From assembly GCA_044866075.1 (NCBI GenBank), contig JBIOTQ010000060.1, positions 1-29,843 on the forward strand: a stretch of 29,843 nt of DNA. Direction: 5' to 3'. This document shows, piece by piece, positions 22,588-29,843 of the stretch (position 1 is the first letter of the stretch; each line of letters begins with the position of its first letter). The notes beneath the pieces were generated by a model, which saw nothing but the letters and a program-made list of their open reading frames with translations, was not told the origin of the DNA and made no database searches. The translations under genes and the position numbers were made by a program. The DNA comes from JBASRP01 sp044866075. GTDB taxonomy: Bacteria; Actinomycetota; AC-67.

Positions 22588-23523
22588 TCAAGGCGCGCCC
22601 TCAGGGGCGATCTCCGTCTCCGGCACCCGGCGGCGCCTCACCACGGCGATAACAGACGCCATCGTGATCAGCCCGCCGACGATCTGCAGCAGGACCAGCT
22701 CCTCGTTCAGGAACACCGCGGCGCCCGCGGCGGCGATCACCGGCTGGCCGACGCCGATCACCGAGGACAGCGACACGTCGACCAGGCGGTGCGCCCACGT
22801 CACGAGGAGGTGTCCGCCGGTGCCCGGGCCGAGAGCCACGATGACGATGAGCAGCCAGTCGCGCGCGCTCGGGTCCGTGAAGTTGCCGCCGCGCACGAAC
22901 ATCACCGGCGTCAGCGCGACGGCCGCGACCCCGAGCACCGCGGTGAAATACTCGAGCGTCGCCGTGCGTGCGCGGATCCGCTTCGAGGCGAGGAAGAACA
23001 CCGTCCAGACGAAGATCGCGATCACCGCCATCACGTCGCCCGATGGATGCCACCCCGGACGGCTGGCCGACCCGGCGACGACGAGCCCGATCCCGGCGAT
23101 GGACGCCGCCGTCCAGCCGACGTCCCACGGCGTGATGCTCTCGCCGAACATGCGGCCGGCGACGAGGAAGATCAGTGCCGGTTCGATGCACGTGATGAGC
23201 GTGACGTTGGCGACCGTCGAGCGCTGCAACGCCTCGAAGAACAGCGCGATGTTGGCCGCGAACAGAACGCCCGGTACGAACGACGCGCGCCAGATGTCCC
23301 AGGAAACGCGGCGCCCCGAGAGGCGCGCGACGAGCCACAGAGCAGGAGCGCCGACCCACAGCCGGCAGACGGCGAACGTGACCCCGCTAACGTGAGAGCC
23401 CTTCACGATCACCGTGGACGCCGCCCACAGGAAGACGCCGAACGAGACCGCGGCGACGCCCGCCGGATTGAACCCCACCCCGCCTCGCGGTGCCGCCGTC
23501 GAGGCGGTTGGTTTGTCGGCCAT
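22588..23523 (-). CDS. EamA/DMT-family transporter
   Basis: 311 residues with about ten hydrophobic helices arranged as two five-helix EamA repeats, the normal drug/metabolite-transporter layout. The first repeat carries AASTVIVKGSHVSG and ITCIEPALIFLVAGRMFGE; the second ends GVGQPVIAAAGAAVFLNEEL, where the Pro and Glu are conserved in the family. Such carriers export amino acids, metabolites or drugs; the substrate is unknown. The start is ATG 23523. It is divergent from an SDR, with only 28 bp between the starts. Confidence 0.9.
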   Translation of the reverse strand: MADKPTASTAAPRGGVGFNPAGVAAVSFGVFLWAASTVIVKGSHVSGVTFAVCRLWVGAPALWLVARLSGRRVSWDIWRASFVPGVLFAANIALFFEALQRSTVANVTLITCIEPALIFLVAGRMFGESITPWDVGWTAASIAGIGLVVAGSASRPGWHPSGDVMAVIAIFVWTVFFLASKRIRARTATLEYFTAVLGVAAVALTPVMFVRGGNFTDPSARDWLLIVIVALGPGTGGHLLVTWAHRLVDVSLSSVIGVGQPVIAAAGAAVFLNEELVLLQIVGGLITMASVIAVVRRRRVPETEIAPEGAP

Positions 23524-23551
23524 CGCGCGCGGAGTCTAGCCTGGCGTCCTC

Positions 23552-24421
23552 ATGGACAAGCCGGGCATCTCGCGCAGCGTCCTCATCACCGGATGCTCGA
23601 CCGGCATCGGGCGCGCCACCGCCGAACGCCTCCTCAAGAACGGATGGAAGGTCACCGCAACCGCGCGGCGCATCGAGACGATCAAGGATCTCGGCGACGC
23701 CGGCGCGCGCGTCCTGCCTCTCGACGTCACCGAAGAAAGATCGATGATCGCGGCGGTCGCGCAGGTCGAGAAGCAGGACGGCGCCGTCGGCGTGCTCATC
23801 AACAACGCCGGGTACGGCCTCCAGGGACCGTTCGAGGAATTCTCGATGGACGAGGTGCGCCGCCAGTTCGAGACCAACGTGTTCGGTCTCGTGCGCATGT
23901 GCCAGCTCGTGCTGCCCGGGATGCGCCGGCAGGGATGGGGACGGATCGTCAACGTCTCGTCGATCGGCGGCAAGCTCGTCTTCCCGGGCGGGTCCTTCTA
24001 CCACGGCACGAAACACGCGGTGGAAGCGATCAGCGACGCGCTCCGCTTCGAGGTCCGCCCGTTCGGCGTGCGCGTGATCATCGTCGAGCCCGGAACGGTG
24101 CTGACGCCGTTCGGCGACACGGCGCTCGGCTCGCTCTCCGCTGCCGGCGACGCCGGCCCGTACGCGGCGTTCAAGGAAGGCCTCGAAGGCACGGTGAAGG
24201 GCGCATACGAAGGAACGCTGGCCCGGTTCGCGATCTCCGCCGAGGACGTGGCCGCCAAGATCGAAAAAGCGATCAGCGCGCGCCGGCCGCGCTCGCGTTA
24301 TCCCGTCGGCGCCGTGGCGCGATCGGGCATCGCTCTCAAACGCGTCACGCCGGATCGCATGTTCGACATGGTCCTTCGCTCACAGTTCCGCTCCCCCGAA
24401 CCGCCCAAGGACGCGACCTGA
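23552..24421 (+). CDS. SDR-family oxidoreductase
   Basis: 289 residues. Classical SDR motifs are TGCSTGIG (13-20), NNAGYG, Ser in VNVSSIGG and YHGTKHAVE (Tyr/Lys), followed by VEPGTVLTPFG. A 40-residue C-terminal tail ends RMFDMVLRSQF. The overall pattern is like 17-beta-hydroxysteroid- or retinol-dehydrogenase-like SDRs, which is not enough to name a substrate. No ribosome-binding site is seen; TAGCCT ends 9 bases before the ATG and could be a -10 box for a leaderless transcript. Confidence 0.9.
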   Translation: MDKPGISRSVLITGCSTGIGRATAERLLKNGWKVTATARRIETIKDLGDAGARVLPLDVTEERSMIAAVAQVEKQDGAVGVLINNAGYGLQGPFEEFSMDEVRRQFETNVFGLVRMCQLVLPGMRRQGWGRIVNVSSIGGKLVFPGGSFYHGTKHAVEAISDALRFEVRPFGVRVIIVEPGTVLTPFGDTALGSLSAAGDAGPYAAFKEGLEGTVKGAYEGTLARFAISAEDVAAKIEKAISARRPRSRYPVGAVARSGIALKRVTPDRMFDMVLRSQFRSPEPPKDAT

Positions 24422-24435
24422 TCCGGGGCGAGCGT

Positions 24436-24466
24436 TCGCTCCAGGAAACGGACGATCGCTCCAGGA
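24436..24466 (+). repeat. Direct repeat in the leader of the solute-binding protein
   Basis: TCGCTCCAGGA occurs at 24436-24446 and again at 24456-24466, exactly 20 bp apart, close to two helical turns. It lies in the 106-bp gap before the solute-binding lipoprotein gene and could be tandem sites for an activator or repressor. It could also be a chance duplication. Confidence 0.35.
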
Positions 24467-24527
24467 GGTTGCGCCGCCCGGCCCGTCGAAGTAAGAGTCG
24501 AACGCTGGGGACGGGTGAGGTAGTGGC

Positions 24528-25946
24528 ATGAAAACGCGCACGGCGGCAGTGCTCGCATTCTTGATGCTCTTCTCTGCGGCGTGCGGCGCGCGCTTGAGCG
24601 ACAGAGAACGCGCGCTCGGGATCGGCGTGCGCGGCGCGGGAGGCCAGACCGGGACCGCGCTCGAGACACCGACCGCCGTCGCGACGGCGACCGGAGCGGG
24701 CGGCGGGCCGCTCGGGACCGGAACCAACGCCGGCGGCGCTCCCCTACCGGGCCAACCCGGCGCGGTCGCGTGCGGGAACCCGGCAACCAATCCGGCGAGC
24801 GACGTCGGCGTCACGAAGAACGAGATCCGGATCGCGACGGCGTCCGACATCACCGGCGTGCAGCCGGGCCTCTTCAAGTCGACACACCAGGCGATCTCTG
24901 CGTTCGCCGCGATGGTCAACAGTCAGGGCGGCATCTGCGGCCGCGCGGTCAGGCCGAAACTGCTCGATACGAAAGCGGACTCGACTGCGAACGCCGCGGC
25001 GGTGCGCGAGGCGTGCGACACGCAACTCGCCCTCGTGGGATCGATGTCGGCCTTCGACAACGGCGGCGCCAGTACAGGAGAGAGCTGCGGCATCCCCGAC
25101 TTCAGCGCGATCACGGTGAACCCCGCGCGCCAGCTCGCGAAGAATGTGTATGCCGCTTTCCCGCAGCGGCCGGACAAGCTCCCCACGGGAACGGCGGAAT
25201 ACATCAAGAAGACGCATCCCGATGTCATCAAGCACGCGGCGATGCTCTACCTGAACGCGGGCGTGACGAAGGCGAACGCGTTCCAGCGCATCAAGGCGTG
25301 GGAGTCGGTCGGGTTCGACTTCGGCGGGCCGAGACGCAGCCGTGTCTACGAGGTTCAGGTGCTCGAGGCGAACTACAGCCCCTTCGTTCAGAAGATGAAG
25401 GACGCCGGCGTGAAGTACGTCGACATGATCGCCAACTACCAGAGCATCCAGAAGCTGCTGCAAGCGATGGAACAGAACGAGTTCTTCCCGGAGGTCCGCG
25501 ACTGGGACTCGGTCGCCTACAGCCCGACGTTCGTCAAGTACAACGGCAAGACGTTCACGGCGGCCAACGGTTCGCTGGTCTTCCTCACCACGAACATCAC
25601 CGAAGAGGCGAGCTCCGTCCCTGAGATGCAGCTGTACATGTCGTGGCTGAGCCGCGTCGCGCCGGGCGCCAAGCCGGACTTCTTCGGCATCTACGCGTGG
25701 TCGGCGGCGCGGCTCTTCCAGAAGCTGGCCACCGACATCGGGCCAAAGCTGACCCGCAAGGCTCTCCTCGCGGAGGTCAAGACCCTGCACCACTGGACCG
25801 GGTTCGGCCTGCATGTTGATCACGATGTCGGAGCCAAGATCGTGTCGCCCTGCTTCCTCTACCTCGAGATCAGAAACGGCACGTTCCGCCGGAAGTACCC
25901 GTCCAGCGGGTTCGAGTGCGGGATGGGGCACCTGGTCAACACTTAG
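24528..25946 (+). CDS. Branched-chain-amino-acid-type solute-binding lipoprotein (type I periplasmic binding fold)
   Basis: 472 residues. The N-terminus is a lipoprotein signal ending in lipobox FSAAC. A low-complexity Gly/Thr/Ala linker of about 60 residues follows, then VTKNEIRIATASDITGVQPG, the usual opening of Peripla_BP_6/LivJ-like domains. Further landmarks are AFAAMVNSQGGICGR, CDTQLALVGSMSAFDNGG and YAWSAARLFQKLA near the end. It should bind a small molecule outside the membrane. No ABC permease or ATPase gene lies within 4 kb on either side, so it may serve a distant transporter or act as a sensor. The mature domain has several Cys that could form disulfides. ATG 24528 has GGTGAGG upstream. 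Confidence 0.88.
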   Translation: MKTRTAAVLAFLMLFSAACGARLSDRERALGIGVRGAGGQTGTALETPTAVATATGAGGGPLGTGTNAGGAPLPGQPGAVACGNPATNPASDVGVTKNEIRIATASDITGVQPGLFKSTHQAISAFAAMVNSQGGICGRAVRPKLLDTKADSTANAAAVREACDTQLALVGSMSAFDNGGASTGESCGIPDFSAITVNPARQLAKNVYAAFPQRPDKLPTGTAEYIKKTHPDVIKHAAMLYLNAGVTKANAFQRIKAWESVGFDFGGPRRSRVYEVQVLEANYSPFVQKMKDAGVKYVDMIANYQSIQKLLQAMEQNEFFPEVRDWDSVAYSPTFVKYNGKTFTAANGSLVFLTTNITEEASSVPEMQLYMSWLSRVAPGAKPDFFGIYAWSAARLFQKLATDIGPKLTRKALLAEVKTLHHWTGFGLHVDHDVGAKIVSPCFLYLEIRNGTFRRKYPSSGFECGMGHLVNT

Positions 25947-25955
25947 GCCGCGACC

Positions 25956-26759
25956 TTGGTGAACCTTCCCGTTCCGCCGGTCTTCCACCTCGAGCAGGAC
26001 ACCTCGCACGCCGACTGGCTCGTCGCCCGCCTGAAGCCGTGGGGGACCGAGCGGGTCAGGGTGTGGAGCTTCATCCCAGATTCCTTCGATGCGTACGCGC
26101 GAGTGCTACATCCCGCGCTCCGCGCGGCCGGGAACTATGGCACGGTTCGCTGGTCGGAGCTCGCCGAGCGCAGCGGCGTCGCGCTGGGGCCCACGACGAG
26201 CTTCCGCGAGGTGAGCGGTGTGAACCCGGGCGAACCAGGCTGGCATGACGCCTCGCCGATCGAGGGCAATCTGGAGCGCGAGCAGGTCGAGGCGATCGCG
26301 GAGCTTCTGGCGCCGTTCACCAAGACGCCCGGCCGATGCTGGCTCGCCGTGTGGGAAGGCTGGGGGTCGTGGGGGCCGGGCTCGTCGACGACGCTGGCCC
26401 TCGAGACCGGCCGGAAAGAACGCATCAGCCGGCGGACTCGCCGCTCTCTCGACCGGCTGGTACGAGAGACGGAGCCACGGCTCGATGCGATCCCGCGTGT
26501 CCGCGCCGAGCATCGCGCGTATTTCCTGTTCACTGCGCGGCTGGGCGACGTCGGCGCGTTCGAGATCGGCGACTGGCACCAAGCTCCAAGTATCTGGTGG
26601 CCCGACGACCGGGCCTGGTGTGTCGCGACCGAAGTCGACGGATACTCCACCTACGTCGGCGGGAGCACGGAGTGCATCGAGGCGCTGATCGCTTCCGAGC
26701 GGATCGAAGCGATCGTCGTGACGCCGGACACTCCGATGGACGCGGGGCCGTACCGATAG
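25956..26759 (+). CDS. Uncharacterised conserved protein
   Basis: 267 residues from TTG 25956 (GTG 25959 is equally possible), 9 bp after the binding-protein gene and probably co-transcribed. Landmarks are VWSFIPDSFDAYARVLHPAL, VRWSELAERSG, RCWLAVWEGWG and WWPDDRAWCVATEVDGYSTYVGG. I recognise this as a recurring actinobacterial family of unknown function with conserved Trp, Arg and Asp residues. There is no signal peptide or membrane helix. The late VDGYSTYVGGS motif is typical of the group. No function can be assigned. Confidence 0.8.
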   Translation: MVNLPVPPVFHLEQDTSHADWLVARLKPWGTERVRVWSFIPDSFDAYARVLHPALRAAGNYGTVRWSELAERSGVALGPTTSFREVSGVNPGEPGWHDASPIEGNLEREQVEAIAELLAPFTKTPGRCWLAVWEGWGSWGPGSSTTLALETGRKERISRRTRRSLDRLVRETEPRLDAIPRVRAEHRAYFLFTARLGDVGAFEIGDWHQAPSIWWPDDRAWCVATEVDGYSTYVGGSTECIEALIASERIEAIVVTPDTPMDAGPYR

Positions 26760-26782
26760 TTTTCGAAGAACGGCGGCCGGGC

Positions 26783-26812
26783 TTGCGCGGACCGGGCCCG
26801 CCGGACTAGTGT
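26783..26812 (+). promoter_or_regulatory. Candidate promoter of the tetR-P450-SDR-cyp51 operon
   Basis: TTGCGC (26783-26788), 18 bases, TAGTGT (26807-26812). Transcription would start at or next to ATG 26821, which gives a leaderless mRNA; no ribosome-binding site precedes this ATG. The -10 box directly abuts the palindrome at 26813-26828. Confidence 0.4.
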
Positions 26813-26828
26813 CTGGACATATGTCCAG
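26813..26828. promoter_or_regulatory. Palindromic operator over the tetR start codon
   Basis: CTGGACATATGTCCAG is a perfect 16-bp palindrome that contains the ATG of the TetR gene. It lies where a promoter -10 box and start point are expected. TetR-family repressors commonly bind such sites to repress their own operon, so this is the likely autoregulatory operator. Confidence 0.7.
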
Positions 26829-27405
26829 TCAGCCCGCGACCGTCGAACCGCCCCGGCGCCGTCTGACGACGCGCCAGGCCGCCGTCGTGCAGAGCCTGAC
26901 CGAGGCCGCGCTTCGGGAGATCCGGGCCAAGGGATACGAGGGGATGACGGTCCGCAACGTCGCCGCGCGGGCCGGCGTGGCCGCGGCGACGGCGTACACC
27001 TACTTCGCCTCGAAGGACCACCTCGTCGCCGAGCTGTTCTGGTCCCGGCTGCGCGCCCTGCCGGAGCCGCGCGTCGAGAGGCGACGGGCCCCCGCCGCAC
27101 GCGTGCGTGTCGCGTTCGGCGCGGTCACCTCTTTCCTCGCGTCCGAACCCGCGCTGGCCGCCGCGACCACGACGGCGCTCCTGGCGGCGGATCCCGATGT
27201 GAAGCACCTGCGCGACCGCATCGGCGCCGAGATCCGGCGCCGGCTGGCCGCGGCCTTGGGGGAGGATCATGATCCCGATGTGTTGGCCGCGCTGGAGCTC
27301 GCCGTCGGGGGGGCCATGCTCCAGGCGGGGATGGGTCACATGACGTACGAGGAGCTGCCCGAGCGGATCGGCGGTGTCGCCGCCCTCCTGTTGGGAGGCC
27401 GCTGA
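26821..27405 (+). CDS. TetR-family regulator of the P450/cyp51 operon
   Basis: 194 residues from ATG 26821; a GTG at 26809 is in frame but lies inside the likely promoter. The N-terminal helix-turn-helix is EIRAKGYEGMTVRNVAARAGVAAATAYTYFASKDHLVAEL (roughly 33-72), the TetR hallmark. The C-terminal half is helical and would bind a ligand and dimerise. It corresponds in position to Rv0767c upstream of cyp123/cyp51 in M. tuberculosis. The stop and the next ATG overlap (TGATG at 27403-27407), so it is coupled to the P450. It probably represses the operon through the palindrome at its own start. Confidence 0.9.
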   Translation: MSSQPATVEPPRRRLTTRQAAVVQSLTEAALREIRAKGYEGMTVRNVAARAGVAAATAYTYFASKDHLVAELFWSRLRALPEPRVERRRAPAARVRVAFGAVTSFLASEPALAAATTTALLAADPDVKHLRDRIGAEIRRRLAAALGEDHDPDVLAALELAVGGAMLQAGMGHMTYEELPERIGGVAALLLGGR

Positions 27406-28607
27406 TGTCGACCGCGGCGCCGGAGCGCCTGACCTACAGCCCGTACGACTACGAGATCCACGAGGATCCGTACCCGACCTACGCGCGGCTGCGCGAGGAG
27501 TCGCCCGTCTACCGGAACGACGAGCTCGACTTCTGGGCGCTCTCCCGCCACGCGGATGTGGCCGCCGCGTACCAGGACACCGAACGTTTCTCCAGCGCGA
27601 ACGGCGTGTCGCTCGATCCGGCGGCCACGGGGCCGCACGCGAGCCGCACGATGTTCTTCCTTGCGATGGACCCGCCGAAGCACGGCCGGATGCGCGGGCT
27701 CGTGTCGCGCGCGTTCACACTGCGGCGCGTCGAGGAGATGGAGGTGCGGATCCTCGAGCTGACGCGATACCACCTCGAACCCGCGCTGCAACGCGGGACG
27801 TTCGACTTCGTCGGAGACTTTGCCGGGAGGCTGCCGATGGACGTGATGTCCGACATGATCGGCGTCCCGCCGTCCGACCGGCGGGAGGTGCGGCGGCTGG
27901 CCGATCTGCTCGTCCACCGAGAGGAAGGCGTGTACGACGTGCCTCCGGCCGGTGCCGAGGCGGCGTTCACGCTCGCGCGCTACTTCGCCGACATGGTCGC
28001 GGAGCGACGCACGGCGCCGCGCGACGACCTCACGTCGGCGCTGTGCAACGCGGAGCTCGACGGCGAACGCCTGTCCGACAACGACATCATGAGCTTCCTC
28101 TTCCTCATGGTCGTCGCAGGGAACGAAACCACGGCGAAGCTGCTGGCCAACGCCTGGTACTGGGGGTGGCGTAACCCAGCCGAACTTGCGAAGCCGTTCG
28201 ACGACCGGCGCTGGATCGGGCCCTGGATCGAGGAAACGTTGCGGTACGACGGCTCGTCGCAAGCGGTCGCGCGGACGCTGACGACGGACGTCGACGTATC
28301 CGGACGCACGCTTCCCGCCGGTGCGCGGGTGTTGTTACTCATCGGCTCCGCCAATCGCGATCCACGCGCGTTCCCGGATCCCGGCCGGTACGACCTCGCG
28401 CGCGACACCAGCGCGATGCTGAGCTTCGGCGCGGCGCGGCACTTCTGCTTGGGCGCCTCGCTCGCGCGACTCGAGGCTCGGATCGCCCTGAACGAGCTGG
28501 TGCGTCGCGTGCGCTCGTACGAAATCGATCCGGCCGGGGCGCGGCGGATCCACTCGGTCAACGTGCGCGGGTTCGCGAGCCTCCCGACGACGGTGGCGCT
28601 GACGTGA
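27405..28607 (+). CDS. Cytochrome P450 (CYP123-like by position and context)
   Basis: A 400-residue soluble class I P450. The I-helix oxygen-activation motif is AGNETT (238-243), the K-helix ExxR is Glu277-Arg280, and the haem loop is FGAARHFCLG with Cys348 as the axial ligand. DFWALSRHADV and MDPPKHGRMR are typical N-terminal blocks. It needs an external ferredoxin and reductase. GGGAGG lies upstream of the ATG. In M. tuberculosis the same order TetR-P450-SDR-cyp51 has cyp123 here, so CYP123-like is the best guess, from synteny rather than alignment. The substrate is unknown; a steroid or fatty acid is plausible. Confidence 0.92.
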   Translation: MSTAAPERLTYSPYDYEIHEDPYPTYARLREESPVYRNDELDFWALSRHADVAAAYQDTERFSSANGVSLDPAATGPHASRTMFFLAMDPPKHGRMRGLVSRAFTLRRVEEMEVRILELTRYHLEPALQRGTFDFVGDFAGRLPMDVMSDMIGVPPSDRREVRRLADLLVHREEGVYDVPPAGAEAAFTLARYFADMVAERRTAPRDDLTSALCNAELDGERLSDNDIMSFLFLMVVAGNETTAKLLANAWYWGWRNPAELAKPFDDRRWIGPWIEETLRYDGSSQAVARTLTTDVDVSGRTLPAGARVLLLIGSANRDPRAFPDPGRYDLARDTSAMLSFGAARHFCLGASLARLEARIALNELVRRVRSYEIDPAGARRIHSVNVRGFASLPTTVALT

Positions 28608-29383
28608 GCGATCCGGGTCCTGCAGTCGTCACCGGCGCCTCGTCGGGGATCGGCGAAGCGGCGGCGCGCGCTCTCGCGGCGGCCGGCCACCCGGTCGCGC
28701 TCGGCGCACGCCGCGTCGACCGCTGCGAGGCGATCGCCGCCGAGATCACCAAGGCCCATGGCGTGGCCGTCGGATTGCGGCTCGACCTCGCCGACGCGGG
28801 GTCCGTGAAGGACTTCGCCGCGGCGGCGGAGAGCGCGCTCGGACCGATCGAAGTGCTCGTGTCGAACGCCGGCGACTCTACGCTGGGAACGGGGGTGGAC
28901 GTCCCGCCGGATCTGTTCGCGCGGCAGCTCGAGGTCAACCTGCTCGGCGCGCAGCGGCTGGTCTCTTTGATCGCGCCGTCGATGGTCGAGCGCGGCCGCG
29001 GAGACATCGTGTTTGTGAGCACGGACGCCGTCCCCCAGCCCCGGCCCGGCATGGCGTCGTACGTGTCGTCGAAATGGGCTCTCGAGGGGCTCGCGCGCAC
29101 GATGCAGATGGAGCTCGAGGGCAGCGGCGTTCGCGTTTCGATCGTGCGTCCCGGCCACACGCTGACCGAGATGGGGTCGCGCTGGGACCCATCGGTCGTG
29201 CAGGAGTTCATCGGCGAGCTGAAGCGCTGGGGGCTGATGCGTCATCGCGGGCTCCTGCGCCCGGACGACGTGGCCAGCGTCGTCGTGCACGTGGTCTCGA
29301 TGCCGCGCGGAGCGCACATCACGGCGGTCGACGTTCAGCCCGAAGCACCGACGAAGAAACCCGAGGGAGGCCCACGGTCATGA
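28604..29383 (+). CDS. SDR-family oxidoreductase (Rv0765c-like)
   Basis: 259 residues from GTG 28604, overlapping the P450 stop by 4 bp. SDR motifs are TGASSGIG (10-17), SNAG, Ser in VFVSTDA and YVSSK (Tyr/Lys), then VRPGHTLTEMG. It lies between a P450 and CYP51, matching Rv0765c of the mycobacterial cyp51 operon. It may oxidise or reduce the alcohol or ketone made by one of the P450s (inference). The stop overlaps the cyp51 start (ATGA at 29380-29383). Confidence 0.9.
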   Translation: MSDPGPAVVTGASSGIGEAAARALAAAGHPVALGARRVDRCEAIAAEITKAHGVAVGLRLDLADAGSVKDFAAAAESALGPIEVLVSNAGDSTLGTGVDVPPDLFARQLEVNLLGAQRLVSLIAPSMVERGRGDIVFVSTDAVPQPRPGMASYVSSKWALEGLARTMQMELEGSGVRVSIVRPGHTLTEMGSRWDPSVVQEFIGELKRWGLMRHRGLLRPDDVASVVVHVVSMPRGAHITAVDVQPEAPTKKPEGGPRS

Positions 29384-29843
29384 GCACCGCCACCGAGCTG
29401 CGTCAGCCGCCCGAAGTGTCGGGCGCGGCGGGATCAGACGGACATCTCGAGGAGCTGCGCCACGACCCGATCGGGTTGCTCCGGCGCGTGCGCGCCGAGT
29501 GCGGGGACGTGGGCGGCTTCCACCTCGGCGCGCGGCGCGTCGTGTTGCTCTCCGGCGCCGAAGCGAACGAGGTGTTCTTCCGCGCCTCCGAGGACGAGCT
29601 GAACCAAGCCGAGGCGTACCCATTCATGACGCCGATCTTCGGCAAGGGCGTCGTGTTCGACGCGCCGCCCGAGCGGCGGCAGGAGATGCTCCACAACCAA
29701 TCGCTCAAGGACAAATACATGCGCGGGCACGCGCAGAAGATCGCGACCGAAGTCGAAGACATGGTCTCCCGCTGGGACGCCGCCGGCGAGATCGACCTGC
29801 TCGACTTCTTCGCCGAGCTCACGATCTACACGTCCTCGTCGTG
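29380..29843 (+). CDS. cyp51: CYP51 (sterol 14-alpha-demethylase family P450), truncated by the window end
   Basis: The first 154 residues of a P450 that continues past the right edge. YPFMTPIFGKGVVFDA, ERRQEMLHNQSL and GEIDLLDFFAELTIYTSSS match CYP51 closely: the B-helix/BC-loop substrate region and C-helix of M. tuberculosis CYP51 read almost the same. The I-helix and haem loop lie beyond the window. CYP51 removes the 14-alpha-methyl group of lanosterol-type sterols; bacteria with it usually make no sterols, so the native substrate is uncertain. It overlaps the SDR by ATGA and is the fourth gene of the operon. A ferredoxin gene would be expected next. Confidence 0.9.
   Translation, partial: MSTATELRQPPEVSGAAGSDGHLEELRHDPIGLLRRVRAECGDVGGFHLGARRVVLLSGAEANEVFFRASEDELNQAEAYPFMTPIFGKGVVFDAPPERRQEMLHNQSLKDKYMRGHAQKIATEVEDMVSRWDAAGEIDLLDFFAELTIYTSSS

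Noticed and set aside
22789..24531. A 580-residue plus-strand open frame
   Set aside because: It covers the antisense strand of the EamA gene and an alternate frame of the SDR; the sequence is Arg/Asp-rich without motifs.
24744..26009. A 421-residue minus-strand open frame
   Set aside because: It is antisense to the solute-binding protein, whose domains and signal peptide are clear.
1..29843. tRNA, rRNA, CRISPR arrays, insertion sequences, phage genes or integration sites
   Set aside because: I saw no repeated spacer arrays, transposase or integrase motifs, or structural RNA signatures. Without a covariance-model search, small RNAs cannot be excluded.

Overview
The window is very GC-rich and gene-dense. 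It uses many GTG/TTG starts and has long chains of 1-4 bp stop/start overlaps. Several families point to an actinobacterium (Actinomycetota): ECF sigma factors with SnoaL-like tails, a KstR-type operator, a mycobacterial-style cyp51 operon, candidate leaderless promoters and a five-helix Tat-type molybdoenzyme. It does not look like a close relative of Mycobacterium or Streptomyces; an environmental or metagenome-derived lineage is a fair guess. I found no rRNA, tRNA, CRISPR, insertion sequence or prophage. Two genes near the left end (about 1.1-1.5 kb and 3.0-3.3 kb) each need a one-base correction to read through, so either the assembly has indels there or the genes are decaying.

Layout. 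0-3.3 kb: a terminator, a ThuA-like lipoprotein, a frameshifted small membrane protein, an alpha/beta hydrolase, a small lipoprotein and a sialidase-like remnant. 3.3-5.3 kb: a divergent pair (uncharacterised lipocalin-like protein and SDR) separated by an exact match to the KstR operator consensus, suggesting steroid or lipid metabolism. 5.4-7.3 kb: a SnoaL-like protein coupled to an ECF sigma factor with a SnoaL tail, then a Mug-type DNA glycosylase. 7.3-11.4 kb: an ECF island with an MFS exporter-DHFR/RibD-like reductase-VOC protein operon on the minus strand, a second SnoaL-tailed ECF sigma factor on the plus strand, and a STAS protein overlapping its 3' end. Three copies of the same bipartite promoter, GATGAGTTT-N14-GTCT, drive the MFS operon, the sigma gene and the STAS gene, which strongly suggests an autoregulated regulon. 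A fourth, looser copy precedes the alpha/beta hydrolase at 1.6 kb.

11.5-20.4 kb: a PrmC-like methyltransferase with an altered NPPY motif, then two divergent operons. The minus operon holds a GT2 glycosyltransferase, a TIGR04282-type transferase, a polytopic molybdopterin oxidoreductase with an internal twin-arginine motif, and a small membrane protein. The plus operon holds a GT-C-like membrane protein, an OmpR-type response regulator, a histidine kinase, a sugar-nucleotide epimerase with a zinc-ribbon-like insertion, and a polysaccharide deacetylase. Together they look like a regulated envelope-glycan plus extracytoplasmic redox system whose product I cannot name. 20.4-22.6 kb: an ECF41/SigJ-type sigma factor with its expected TGTCACA...CGTC promoter, a membrane protein and an epimerase/oxidoreductase.

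22.6-26.8 kb: an EamA transporter, an SDR, a branched-chain-amino-acid-type solute-binding lipoprotein without its transporter, and an uncharacterised protein. 26.8 kb to the end: a TetR regulator with a 16-bp palindrome over its own start codon, then a P450, an SDR and a truncated CYP51, all overlapping. This order matches the M. tuberculosis Rv0767c-Rv0764c (cyp123/cyp51) region.
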